DNA of 64,000 bases from Panagrolaimus kolymaensis. Lineage: Eukaryota > Nematoda > Chromadorea > Rhabditida > Panagrolaimidae. Every line of letters starts with the position of its first letter. Position 1 is the stretch's first letter. The stretch is taken from NCBI GenBank assembly GCA_028622995.1, contig JAJQJQ010000036.1:620001-684000 (forward strand), in the 5' to 3' direction. Made by a program: the position numbers and the translations under genes. Below are positions 11,644 to 22,163 of this stretch, piece by piece. The notes beneath the pieces are model-generated. The model ran no database searches, had not been told where the DNA came from, and worked only from the letters and a program-made list of their open reading frames with translations.

Positions 11644-12641
11644 TTTTAAAAAATTAAACTTCAAATTTTGTGATTAATAAAAATATTAAACTTTAAATTA
11701 TTTTTTCAAAATCGTGGCTGCTGCTAAAAGTCCATAAATTCAGTTAATTAGCAAACATTCAAATTAACGAAAAATAAAAATTATGATGACGAAGACAACG
11801 AGAAAGATGGGTTTCGGCAGACAAGAAATTATCCAAATTGAATGAATAAAGTTGCTCACATTTAATTATTATTATTTTTAAACTCCATCAAGCATGAGAC
11901 TAACAACAAAAGCCTAATAGCCTTTTAAGTAATACACGAAAAAGCAAAAAAGCTGCTGCTGCTTCTCTCAAGAAAAAAATAGGAACTTTTTTTCTTTAAT
12001 TTTCTAAGAACCATCAAAAACAACGTACTACGACCTTTTTTTTTGATTGGTTGAACGTTTGGTTTCTTATATTTTTTTTATAAAAGTGCAAGCCCACCAT
12101 TATGCATCTGTTTTTCAGCAAGCAAAAAATAACGCAAAACTTTAACAAAAATACGGGTAATTTTATTATTTTAAATGCAATAACAAATTTGATTAATAAA
12201 AAATAAAAAAATATATTGTAGCAACCAAAAGTCAACAACCTGCCTAAAAAAAGCTGACAAGCAAGCATCGCCAAAAACACGGCAAAGAAGCTAAATTTAG
12301 ATAGTTTTTTTTTTGCACTTGTTAAATGAAGTATGTACATAGAAAGTAAATAGTAATTTTGTAAGCATCAATTATCATAAAAATAACATAGTAGTTAATT
12401 AAGTGGAGAAAAAAATCCATCGAAAAAACTTTGCAAAAAAAAAATAATCAAAAAAGTGCTTTGATGTTTGAATCCTGCGCCGCCATAACTTCTACCGTAT
12501 CCTTTAATGCTGGATCCAAACACGAAAGAAATAGGCTTCAACGCTAGTTTTTTGACGTTGACGATCTTTTTCATCTCTCTTTTTTTGTAAGTATATACCT
12601 TTCGACAAAATTGTTTGTAAAATTACATAAATTTTTGTAAA
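11644..12641. other. Divergent intergenic region, chemoreceptor / p53-family gene
   Basis: About 1 kb separating two divergent genes, so it should hold both promoters. The minus-strand ORF at 12014-12340 is lysine/phenylalanine-rich and unsupported. No repeat or RNA gene recognised. Confidence 0.5.
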
Positions 12642-14524
12642 ATGGAAAAAAAGGCGCGAATAAAAACTGTGATCGACTTGCTTGATTCTCTCATTGTAAG
12701 TTTTTCTTTATACTGATTGTGTAATACTCAAACTTTTCTTTGAATATTTATTTTTTCAATAAGACTATTTTGTCTATTTGATTTATCTGAGTGCATCCAT
12801 TTATGGGTAATTATTATCCACAAGGTTATTTTGTAAGTTTCGTGTTTAAATGATCATCGGTTATATATTAAAATGTTAGGATTACTTGGGCTTTACTGGT
12901 TGTAACTTAAATTTCTGTCATCACATTTTATAGGTAGCTCTTCTTTTGTTACTAATCATAGTTCATTTTTAGGAACAAACTTCACAAGAAATGTCCCATC
13001 ATCCTACGGATCCAAATGGTTTTATTGTGAATGAAACTCGAACTTTTACTCGTACTTTCTCTGGTCGACCATCTTTTCTTAATGAAATGACAAATGGAAC
13101 TCCACGTTATAATGGTTCAAGAACTAGCTATCCACCTTCAACAGCACATCCTCGTCCATCTCCATATCCAACACCAAACAGAGTCTTACTTGCTTATGGT
13201 CCAACTGATGTTGCACAAGTTGCTCCTGAAAGTCAAAGCCTTTTCACCGAACTTGATGACAAATTTGATATCACTACCGAGCCTCCAAAATCCAACATCA
13301 AAAATCCTCAACTTGTGGTAAGTTCTTGTATTTATTTTGGGAATGAAATGAAGTAATACTCTTTTTTTTCAGTTCAACAAAGACACAAAGACTTTACATG
13401 TTACTCGTGGAAAAATCTTTTGCTTTTATCTTGGTCAACCTATCTCGGATCCTGATGGTGCTACGGTTGATGTTTTTATGAAGTTCGTTGATGAGAAGTA
13501 TAAGAACCGAGCTGTTTTAGCTTGTAATAAACATAATGATGGTATGTTTGCTCTCTTTTCTCTTTCATTTGTATATTTCTATGATCATTTTTTAGATAAG
13601 GTTCCATATGGTAATATGGTTGTTCGTACGGATGATCAAGGTGTTCAACATTGTGCATGGGCTGATGGAACTCAAATTCTCCGTTTTCAATATCCTAATC
13701 ATGATCAACCTTCCATTGGACTCTCGTTTGCTTGTTTAAGCTCTGATTTCACCAGAGCTAACTTTTTCTTGCATTTCAATCTCACCGTTGGTCAACTGGT
13801 CGTTTCTCGTCGGCTTGAAGTTAAGATATCTTCTAATCCTGGTCGTGATTCTCTTGCTGCATCTCTTCCTAATCAAAATATGAAAATGAGAATGAATTCT
13901 TGTCATACAGCTTTTGATCCTGGTCTCAAACGTCGTCGTCTTCAATCAATTAGTGAAGGAGCTCGTTCCAATCGACAATCGCTTGAACCATCAGCCAGCA
14001 GCAACGAAGATAGTTTTAATAAAGTTTTCACCATTGAAGTATGTTTAACTTTCTTTTATGCTTTTGATTTTAAGCTTATTATTATAGATTTTTGGTCGTG
14101 ATAGTTATCTTCAACTTCTTCAACAAGCTCATAAAATTGCTGTAGAACATAAATACGACGGTCTCAAACATGCTGGTACTCGACGCAAAGATGGTTTACA
14201 AAGTAGCCAGTTTGATGGACTTTCATCTATTGATCTTTGGCTTGATACAATGAATCATACGAAGCATAAGTCTTTGTTCGATGCCAATCATGTCCAAACT
14301 ATGGAAGATTTATTGAAAGTTTATCATAAATCCGTATGTTTCCTTTTCATTTGTTTCGCCTTTTATGTTTTTATTTTTAGTACTTTGAAAACATTGGAAT
14401 CGTCGCTGAAGATGCTGCTCAACTTCATTTTTCCTTCACCACATGGAAGAATGTTTTCTTGTATAATCAACATTATTTAACTAATCAACACAAGAACGGT
14501 GAAAATGAATTGGAAGATAATTAA
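12642..14524 (+). CDS. p53/p63-family transcription factor with SAM domain (466 aa)
   Basis: Exons 12642-12695, 12973-13317, 13373-13541, 13596-14038, 14088-14333 and 14381-14524, phases closed. Residues 1-130 form a Ser/Pro-rich transactivation-like region. A p53 DNA-binding domain spans about 140-280: it has VDVFMKF and LACNKHND (like human VRAMAIY and RRCPHHE), ILRFQYP, then RRLEVKISSNPGRD (like FEVRVCACPGRD). Zinc ligands align as C184, H187, C236 and D240, so the fourth cysteine is lost; human R273 is Lys. KRRR (301-304) is a likely nuclear signal. Residues 338-360 (FGRDSYLQLLQQAHK) match the p63/p73 oligomerisation motif. A SAM domain follows at about 384-443 (SIDLWLD to TTWK). The DBD-TD-SAM order is that of p63/p73; C. 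elegans CEP-1 is the expected counterpart. Function in DNA-damage response or germline quality control is inference. Confidence 0.82.
12803..12832 (+). CDS. Possible alternative first exon of the p53-family gene
   Basis: An ATG at 12803 opens ten codons (MGNYYPQGYF) that end at a consensus GTAAGT donor in phase 0. It would splice in frame to the acceptor at 12972, as does the upstream first exon. No convincing acceptor precedes it, so it would be an alternative promoter/first exon rather than a cassette. Confidence 0.35.
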
Positions 14525-15242
14525 TTCTGTTGTTGCGTTTTTTGTTTTGTTATGTTTTCATATGTTTTATTTTTTATCATTTCTTTCTATTGTTGTTTGT
14601 TGTCGTGTTTTCGATAATAAAAAAGTTTTTTGATTTTGTTTGGTTAGACCTTTGGATTCTTTGAAAGTTGCTTCACTAACATATGGATGGAAACTTTATT
14701 AACGAAACTGCTCGCAGATAGCTTTTATGAGTGCTATTATGAACATAACTTTGAAGATCAACTACAGCACCTTTGATACGATAAGCTTTTGAGGAAGTCC
14801 TTTTGAATCTTGAATCACCTTTGAGACAATGTCAGCGTGGTTTGTAAAAAGTCTTTATCCCTAATCATTGAATATTTTTTAAATTAATCTTTTCACGTCC
14901 ACATGCCTTGTTTTTTTTTTTACTCTGGCTTAACGATCATCTCTTAAGTTTTGCTCTGCTATTATGGTAATAAAACACTGAATGATAAAAACGCAATATC
15001 TTGAAACTCATCGTAAAAATGATTTTAGGCTAAAATAATGGGTTTTGAAAATTTTTTTATTTTATTTTCTGACCTTTTTGTACTGTAATTATTTCAAGTG
15101 GTTGTTGAGGTGTATGACTATTGCCTAGATTGAAGTTTAACCGAAGTATGAGTGTGTCATTTTCAATTGTAAGTGCACATGTTTTTTGTTGTTGTGTCGA
15201 AGCCTTCAATAATTAAACCGAAATTTTATTTCAAACTTTTTA
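14525..15242. other. Intergenic DNA between convergent genes
   Basis: 3' flanks of the p53-family gene (AATAAAAAA near 14617) and of the minus-strand chemoreceptor. Nothing else recognised. Confidence 0.5.
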
Positions 15243-17074
15243 TCATAAATTTTTATCATTTTTAGCTGAAATTGAATAAGATTGTTGCTTGATTTTTTTA
15301 GGTTTAAACCAATAACAACAAAAATAACAACAAAAAAGTTGTTGAATAACATAATTTCGATATGGATTAATAAAATAAATGGTTAATATACAATCATAAA
15401 AAACAAAATTACTTAAAATAAGTAATAAAAAATACCAAATTTTTGAAGCATTTACAATTACATTTGGAAATTGTACCAAACAAATAATAGTTATAAATGG
15501 AAGAGTTAAAAATATAAATATTCCAAAAAGTTGCGCACATACAACTTTAATTAACATTTGATGTTGGCGACGAGTTTGAAGGGACATTAGAAAATTAGAA
15601 TTACTGCCGCTTTTAAATAAATTTAAATTTTTATATAAAAAATATGTAAATAATGCAAAACGAGAAACATTAAAAATTCCACAAAAACAAAAAAATCCCA
15701 ATGATTTTATTCGATCGCTATGATTCGATGCAATTAAGCTTGGTTGAAATTGAAGAAAATCGCTGCTATTCGAAATATGAATCGTTAAAAATCGTAATGT
15801 TACATCTTCAGAAGGTGTATCAGCAATAATAAAACCACATGAAAATGATGAAAGTATTAAATTTGTAAGAATTTGAAAAAAATAAAATGCTTTTGGTTTC
15901 CATGGTTTAATACTTGCTTGAATGAGAGTGAAATATCTTTGAGCTAAAATGGCTAATAAAAAATCCACCATGCATGGAAGTGAAACTAAAAAATATGGAT
16001 GTTATAAATATTTTTAAATGCTGTAGCTTTATTTTTTCTTTTCTTATCGAAATGAATTTTTGTAATAACTTTTTTAAAAGAGCTAACAAAGAGCAAAGAT
16101 GATTACTGTAGCCGCCAAACAACAAAAAAGTGAAAAATGAAAGAATTTTTGTTGTTGCTTTTTTTGTTTTATATTTTTTTTCTTTTGTCTAACATTTTTT
16201 AAATTTAATTACAGCTTTATTTAGGCCTAAAAAACAAAAATTAAAAATCTCTTTTTTCATTGAATTCTGAAACAAATTTTTTTTGTGCACTTTTTTTACG
16301 GTAATCAATTACAAGGAAAACGGCTGAATCTGGTGTTCTTTGATTTACGCAAACTTAAAACTTTTTTAATTAGTTTCCTATTAACTTCACGTTGGATATA
16401 AAAAAGGAAAAAAGTGATGACAGAAGCAAACATCTGAAGCCAATCAGCAACCAAAAAACCAGAAATTTTTGTGTTTCCATAAAAAAAAATTAATGCAGCT
16501 GTTTGTGTTAATAATTTACTTTGGTTAAACCTATTAGAAAAAAAATGAAATTGATTGGTTTTGGAGCAGATAAGAATTTATTAACTTTTTTAATAGAAAA
16601 AAGCCAAAACTCTTGGTGCATTTTTTTGAAACCCAAAAAAAACTTTTGAAAAAATTTAGATAAAGTTTTTATAATTAAAATTTTAACTTTTCATGAATCA
16701 TGGTAGTTTCGAAACTTACATCCAATTAAACACAATAATCCCAAAGCCAAATGAACATTCATGGGACTTAACAATCCTACAGGATAGGTGGCTAATAATG
16801 GTAACAACAACAATGGTTTTAAAGCCATCATACTAAATTCAAAAATAATTGTTGAACCAATAAAACATAAAAGCAAGCGTTTAAAAGAAATCATAATTTT
16901 AGGTGATTTTTTTAAAATAATATAAATATATCCAGGCATTATTATTATTGTAAGTAAACTACACCAATTCATTACATTAATTATAATATTAACTAATTTT
17001 GGAGAATATACATCTTCAATATCGACAAATGGCGCAGATGGAAATGGATCTTCTTCTCCTGCAACAAGATTCAT
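15243..17074 (-). CDS. Srh-type nematode chemoreceptor GPCR (365 aa)
   Basis: Two exons, 17074-16720 and 15985-15243, joined in phase 1 across a 734-bp intron. The junction rebuilds a continuous TM3 (LCLIG then FSLPCMVDFLL). Seven hydrophobic segments are present. Family marks are SFKRLLL after TM1, MSLQTRRQHQ before TM6 and INPYRNYV after TM7 (the PYR motif of the Str/Srh superfamily). Expected to act as a seven-helix chemosensory receptor in ciliated neurons; this is inference. The start is the ATG before NLVAGEE; upstream codons in the same frame have no ATG. An acidic, Pro-rich N-terminus (EEDPFPSAP) precedes TM1. Confidence 0.85.
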
Positions 17075-17350
17075 GGCGGTGGTGTTTACCAAAAAAAAAT
17101 GTCGAACGTCTGAGAATTTTAAAAAATTACAATATTTTGTTAATAAAAGAAGAAACTTATTAAACTTTTTTGTTTGATATAAATAAAATAAATTAAATGA
17201 AACCTTAAAAGAAGAAAAAAAAAGCTAATTTCTTTATGGCGTGTGTAAAACTAACTTTATTCCGAATTTTTTTTTCAGGTGCATGTTAAATTAATAAGGT
17301 TTTTTTTTCTCAGTTTTTTCCTTTTTGAAAGTTACAGGTGAAAGAAAGGA

Positions 17351-17506
17351 AATGAAAAAGCTGAAGCCCAAGTTAAACAACTTCAAAAATCATTAGCATC
17401 AATAAAAAAATATGCTGAAACCCATTATTTTGATTTAAATCATTTTGGTCATGGAAATCCTGCATTGCTTAATTCAGGTCATCAACTTTTGACCCTTATT
17501 AATCAA
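17351..17506 (+). pseudogene. Orphan coding exon, probably a gene fragment
   Basis: One frame gives 52 well-formed codons (contains EAQVKQLQKSLASIKKYAE and HFGHGNPALLNSGHQLL) ending at a GTAATG donor at 17507. The first half looks like coiled coil. Upstream, the same frame hits TGA just after the TTACAG at 17337, and no downstream exon on this strand follows for 1.9 kb. Real-looking coding sequence without partners suggests a fragment of a duplicated gene, or a gene whose other exons I cannot see. Family not recognised. Confidence 0.5.
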
Positions 17507-18289
17507 GTAATGTTTGAACACCAAATAAAAAACTTAGTTTGAAAATTTTTAATTTTCTAAAAAGAAAACTTTTTTTAAACTTTTGCTGAATTTTTTTTGT
17601 AAAGAATTCTTTTTTTAAATTAGGTTACATTCTTTTTTTCTTTTATACCTCTCTCTTTTTCATTTTTGCCATGACTACTTTTAATTTTTTTTAAATACGG
17701 TGAAATTTTATAATAGGAGAATTTCAATTAGCCATTTTTCTTCTTTTAACTTTTATTTTATGAGCTCAAAAAAATATATATTCAAGATGCCAGATCTGCC
17801 ATAATAATTATGTACATACCATAGTCCATTATAGTTTTTTTTAAATTAAAAATTGTATGTTTTTTTATTTTGCTTTTTTTATTTTTGATCGGTGATAATT
17901 ACAATAATATTTGTATCGTGTTTTTTTTTAAATGAAGATTTTATATATATAAATAGTTTATTCAAATTTGTGTCATCAATCTCCCAGCATCATTTCTTAT
18001 TTCTTTTTTTTAAACATAGCCAAATGAAATTTTTTTTATGGTGAAACTCTCGATTAAAGTCGATCGATATTTTTTTTACATAAAAATAAAGCTTTTATTA
18101 AAATCCAAGCAAAATCCTTTCAAACAATAAACATTGTCATTCCGCGCTCGGAAACTATTCATGGGAAAGTTACAATACAATGAAACAAAAGCATGGAAAT
18201 TTGCATAAACAAGAATGAAAGTGCAAAAAAGGATTTTTAATTCTCATTTCATGGAAATGAAATGGTGATGAGTGGCGGGTTTCTTTTGA
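17507..18289. other. Gene-free AT-rich DNA
   Basis: Poly-T rich, without supported coding or RNA features. Confidence 0.5.
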
Positions 18290-18620
18290 GGAAGCATTAG
18301 GGACCTAATATCAAGGCAAGGGTCCATAGAGATAATATCGGGGAAGGATCCAAGGACCAAAATCAAGTGAAGGATCCGTTAGCTGAAGAAGATAAAAGAT
18401 GATAGGATCCAGAGAAAGCATGGAATCGAGATACAAGATCCGAATTGTAGAGACCTAATTTCAGAGAAAGGATCCAGTCAAATAATATCAGGGAAAGGAT
18501 CCATAGAGCCAATATCAGAGGAAAGATCCAATGAAATAATATCAGTAGAGCTAATATCCGGGGAAAGATCCAAGGACCTAATTTCGAGGATCCAAGGACC
18601 AATATCATTGGAAGGTTTCA
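18290..18620. repeat. Degenerate minisatellite built on GGATCCAAGGACC / AATATCAGGGAAA
   Basis: GGATCC or a one-base variant recurs about a dozen times over 330 bp, spaced roughly 25-40 bp. It is followed by variants of AAGGACC, then AATATC and GGGAAA. Units differ in length and carry many substitutions, so the array is old. The ORFs across it are repeat translations and not genes. Confidence 0.75.
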
Positions 18621-19104
18621 ATGACCAAAAAAACAAAATAAAGGAAATAACAGATAAAATGGCTTGAGTTTCTGTGCAATAAAATTTGCATAAACATGAA
18701 TGCAACGAATGCAGATAGACTTTGCATTGCAAGGAATGTTAGCGATGACGATGGTTGTTGATTTTGAAGCGCTTTAAACATTTAAAGGTCTTATTAGAAA
18801 GGATATTTTAATTTTGGATTGAGGATTTCAAGAAAAAGAAAAAACTCTGATAGCAAGCCTTTTTTTGAAACATGTAGAGCGAATTAGCTTTATTATTGCA
18901 TAAAAATTTAACAGAGATAAACACAAATTTCTTTGAAGTGTCACAAATATTTGGGTAAGGATGAAAGGAATTAAATAGCTTTAACGCAAGGAAATGCTGG
19001 GAGGACAATTAATATTATAATCGCATGGATGAGACAATATTGCAAAAAAGTAACTAAGAGATGTTCATTATAAACTATAAGCAATAAAATGAAACATTTG
19101 CTGG

Positions 19105-19120
19105 CGGGCCGAAGGCCCGC
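19105..19120. repeat. GC-rich hairpin CGGGCCGAAGGCCCGC
   Basis: A perfect short palindrome (GCGGGCC, loop GAA, GGCCCGC) in otherwise AT-rich DNA. The same 16-mer occurs in inverse orientation inside the Mutator-like element at 39367-39382. A second GC run (TACCCGCC) follows at once. Confidence 0.7.
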
Positions 19121-19448
19121 TACCCGCCTAGTATATAAATAAAAAATGTCTAAAATAAAGTACTTTTAAAATTGAAGTTACATAACATTTGTGATTTTTG
19201 CAAAAATCGTTTTCAAATTAGTCATCGCTCGCTGCTTTTTCATGTCATCATTATTTTTTTGATTGAAACTTTTAAAATGAAAGCTTTTTTATTTATTAAA
19301 ACAACATTCATATGTTAATACAATAATAGTTTCCATTTATTTTTCCTTATTTAAACCTCTAAAAGCTTTTTTTATTCTTCATTTTTTCCTTTAAATTTCA
19401 TTTATTTTCTGTTCCGCCGCAATTTTTATTATTTCTCAAAATCATAAA

Positions 19449-19703
19449 ATGAGATATTTTATTTTTGATTTTGTTATTACTACTTTTATTTTTATCCTTT
19501 TTCTTGGTGTTGCTGAATTCCAAGACCTTCCTGAATCATGTGATTCCAATGCTGAATGCCCTAATGGTTCGAGTTGTATTGAAAGATGTGTGTATGAAAG
19601 AGATCCACCTTGCTATAAAAGTTGCCAAAAACAACTTCCATCCCATCGCGAACGACGAAATATTGGAGGTGGACGACGTCAACAAACATATCTTTTTCAT
19701 TAA
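19449..19703 (+). CDS. Small six-cysteine secreted peptide (84 aa)
   Basis: Single exon. A strong signal peptide (residues 1-22, hydrophobic core ITTFIFILFLGVA) is followed by a 60-residue mature peptide with six cysteines at 31, 37, 43, 47, 55 and 59 (spacing C-x5-C-x5-C-x3-C-x7-C-x3-C). A basic tail (RERRN and GGGRR) comes next. The CPNGSSCIERC stretch resembles small EB-like or chitin-binding-type Cys modules, but I cannot assign a family. Three disulphides are likely. AATAAAAAA lies just downstream. Confidence 0.65.
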   Translation: MRYFIFDFVITTFIFILFLGVAEFQDLPESCDSNAECPNGSSCIERCVYERDPPCYKSCQKQLPSHRERRNIGGGRRQQTYLFH

Positions 19704-20043
19704 TTAATTTTTATGTTTTTGTTTAATAAAAAAATTTGGAATAAATGACAAAAAAAGTAATGACTTTAAAGTTTCTTCGCTTTTGAGAAATTAATAATTA
19801 CTTCTGCTAATATATATTTTTAAAGAATAAAAAATGAAACTAAAAAATTTATTATTATCAAACATCAAACAAATAAATGAAGGAAACCCCTATAAAATAA
19901 ATAAACAATTCTTTCAAGAAAAATACAATAAAGCCTTTTTTAAACCCTAATTTATTCCTATATTTTTTACATATTTATTTACAAAATGTGCTAACAACTA
20001 ATTTCAACTATCCTAAATTAAATATGTTATATTTTTATTGCTA

Positions 20044-21392
20044 TCATCTTTCTTGACCCTCCTCATTCGGTTGAATGGTAGACATTTGAATTGAAAAATA
20101 CAAAAGCTATAAATTTTAAAAATATTTTTTTATAATTTGAAAATTACAAAATTCCAAAACTTACACTGTCAACACAAATTTGTAATATTAATTTATCATT
20201 TAATTTATTTTTAAATATTAATGGTTCTTCTTCCAAATCATTGTTGTTTGTTTTCCATGGATGTAATTTTAATTCTTGAATAATGGCTTCAAATTCGGGA
20301 GTTTTCATAATCGTAAAAGATTTAAAGGGTTTGGGAGATTTTGAAGTTATCCATTGCTGAAAATTATTTTTACATTGTTAATTTATTTATTTTTTCAAAG
20401 AATGTGGCTTACTTCAATAAAATTAACAAAGGCTCCAAAGGGCCAATGAATACTCGAACTAATATCCACCAAATTCAAAGCATATTTTTCGGATTGTAAA
20501 AACTTAATAAAATTCGCATTTATTTCTTTAAATTCTGTGGCGATCGCTGGATTGGAAATTCTTGAATGTTCTCGAGTTGAACAAACTTCTCGGAATTGTC
20601 GAGTTTTAGATAAAATTGATGAACGATAAATGGTGTAAATTGAATCAAAATCTTGGAAATGGCACGAATCAAGCTAAAACTTTTACAAATTCTTTGCTTT
20701 TTAAACTCAAAGAAAAAAACAAACTTTAAAAATATCCAATCTATGAATTCGCTCAAAAGCATCCAAAAATTTTTCAAGATTTTTACAAGTAAATTCTTTA
20801 AAATCCAACGAACGAGCAGAAAAATATCTCAATTTTGGTTGAGATAAAATTATTGAAATCACAAAATTGCAAAGTTCTGAAGACATGGGAGTGAGTTGAC
20901 GATGGCGAGAAGTTAAAAGAATGCTTTCAAGTACAAATACACCAAAATGTTTATGAACTTGAAAGGTAGGCAAATCAGAAATTTTAATTGTTAATTGTCT
21001 GAAAATGAGTGAATCAAAATTTTTGTAAGATAGTAACAAAATATAAGTGATTTTTTAAAAAAAGTGAATACTATCATCTGCGCCAACATTAAGGCTCATT
21101 TTAAAAGCAAAACTTTAAAATCTCAATTTTATTACCTATAAACTCTGCGCTTCATACAATTTTCCATATTTCCATTATAATGAATGGGATGTAAATAAAC
21201 ACAAATGGTAACAGATTCTAAATCCAATTCATTTGTAATTGCCATAAATACTCGAACTTTAGGTAAATTTTCTCGGCATTTTGTAATTAATCCATTTAAT
21301 TTTCGACATACCAAAGCAGAAGTATCAATTGAAGTTGGTGGAAGATTTTTAAGGATTTCAATTTGGCATAAAATTGGCAAATCAAGAAGCAT
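20044..21392 (-). CDS. F-box protein (348 aa)
   Basis: Exons 21392-21136, 20998-20725, 20673-20413, 20356-20165 and 20106-20044; all phases agree. Residues 1-40 are an F-box (LLDLPILCQIEILKNLPP then SALVCRKLNGLI), the SKP1-binding motif. The remaining 300 residues have alternating hydrophobic pattern and would be the substrate-binding part, but no LRR, FTH or FBA signature is clear. It should act as a substrate receptor in an SCF ubiquitin ligase, by family. A TTTGACAG acceptor about 50 bp before the ATG suggests trans-splicing. The C-terminus ends in a short acidic tail. Confidence 0.8.
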
Positions 21393-22163
21393 TATTGGTT
21401 GGAAAAAGTTTTGAATTTTAACTTTTTTTAATTCCCTGTCAAAAAAAAGAAAGAAAAAAGTGAAATGATTGAAAAAAGGTTTAAAATGTCAAAGAAAAAA
21501 ATGTCGCTTGTTTTTTTTTTACTTCAAAAAAAAAATTGCTACTACGTCAAAAACACATTTGTCCAGTTAGGTTTGAGTTTCCTCTTTCTTACACATATCT
21601 TTCAAGCATTTTGAAGACTTTGGTTTATGGGAATTTAGTTGACAAATGCCTGCTGCTGCTTTTTTAGTTGACAATAAACCTAAAATGAAAACATCTGATA
21701 TCTCTCTTATATTTTTTTGTTGCTTGTGGTCTAGACAAAAACAAGCAAGCAATCAAGCAAGGCAAAATTATTCGACACATTTGTCAATCGTTTATGAGAG
21801 GTCTTCTTCTTTTGAGTTTGACATTTGCTTTGTGACAAAAAGTTTTGAAAAAATAAAAAATGGATAGAAAAACAATCAAAAAAATAAATAAACCAGGAAG
21901 AAATAAATTCAAATAACAAAACAATGTAGCCTCAGATTAATCAAAAAGATCTGCCAATTTCATCAAAATCAAAAAACATTAATCCACATCGTCTGCCTCA
22001 AAAAATATGCAAACACTTTAGGAAAAAAACAAGTTTATTACACATTTATTTTCAATAAATAATAATCACAAATATAAAAGAAAACAAAAAATTTACAAAA
22101 TAAATAAATAGGAAAACTTAAAACAAAACAAAAAAAACACATGAACAATAATAACATTATTTT
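21393..22163. other. Intergenic DNA between two minus-strand genes
   Basis: About 0.8 kb, AT-rich, with an ORF pair at 21567-21752/21646-21867 that mirror each other and lack splice signals. No gene supported. Confidence 0.5.

Noticed and set aside
12014..12340. 108-residue minus-strand ORF upstream of the p53-family gene
   Set aside because: Low-complexity hydrophobic/Lys composition and no splice-linked partner; lies in a promoter region.
18363..18732. Leu/Ile-rich ORFs on the minus strand
   Set aside because: They are translations of the GGATCC minisatellite.
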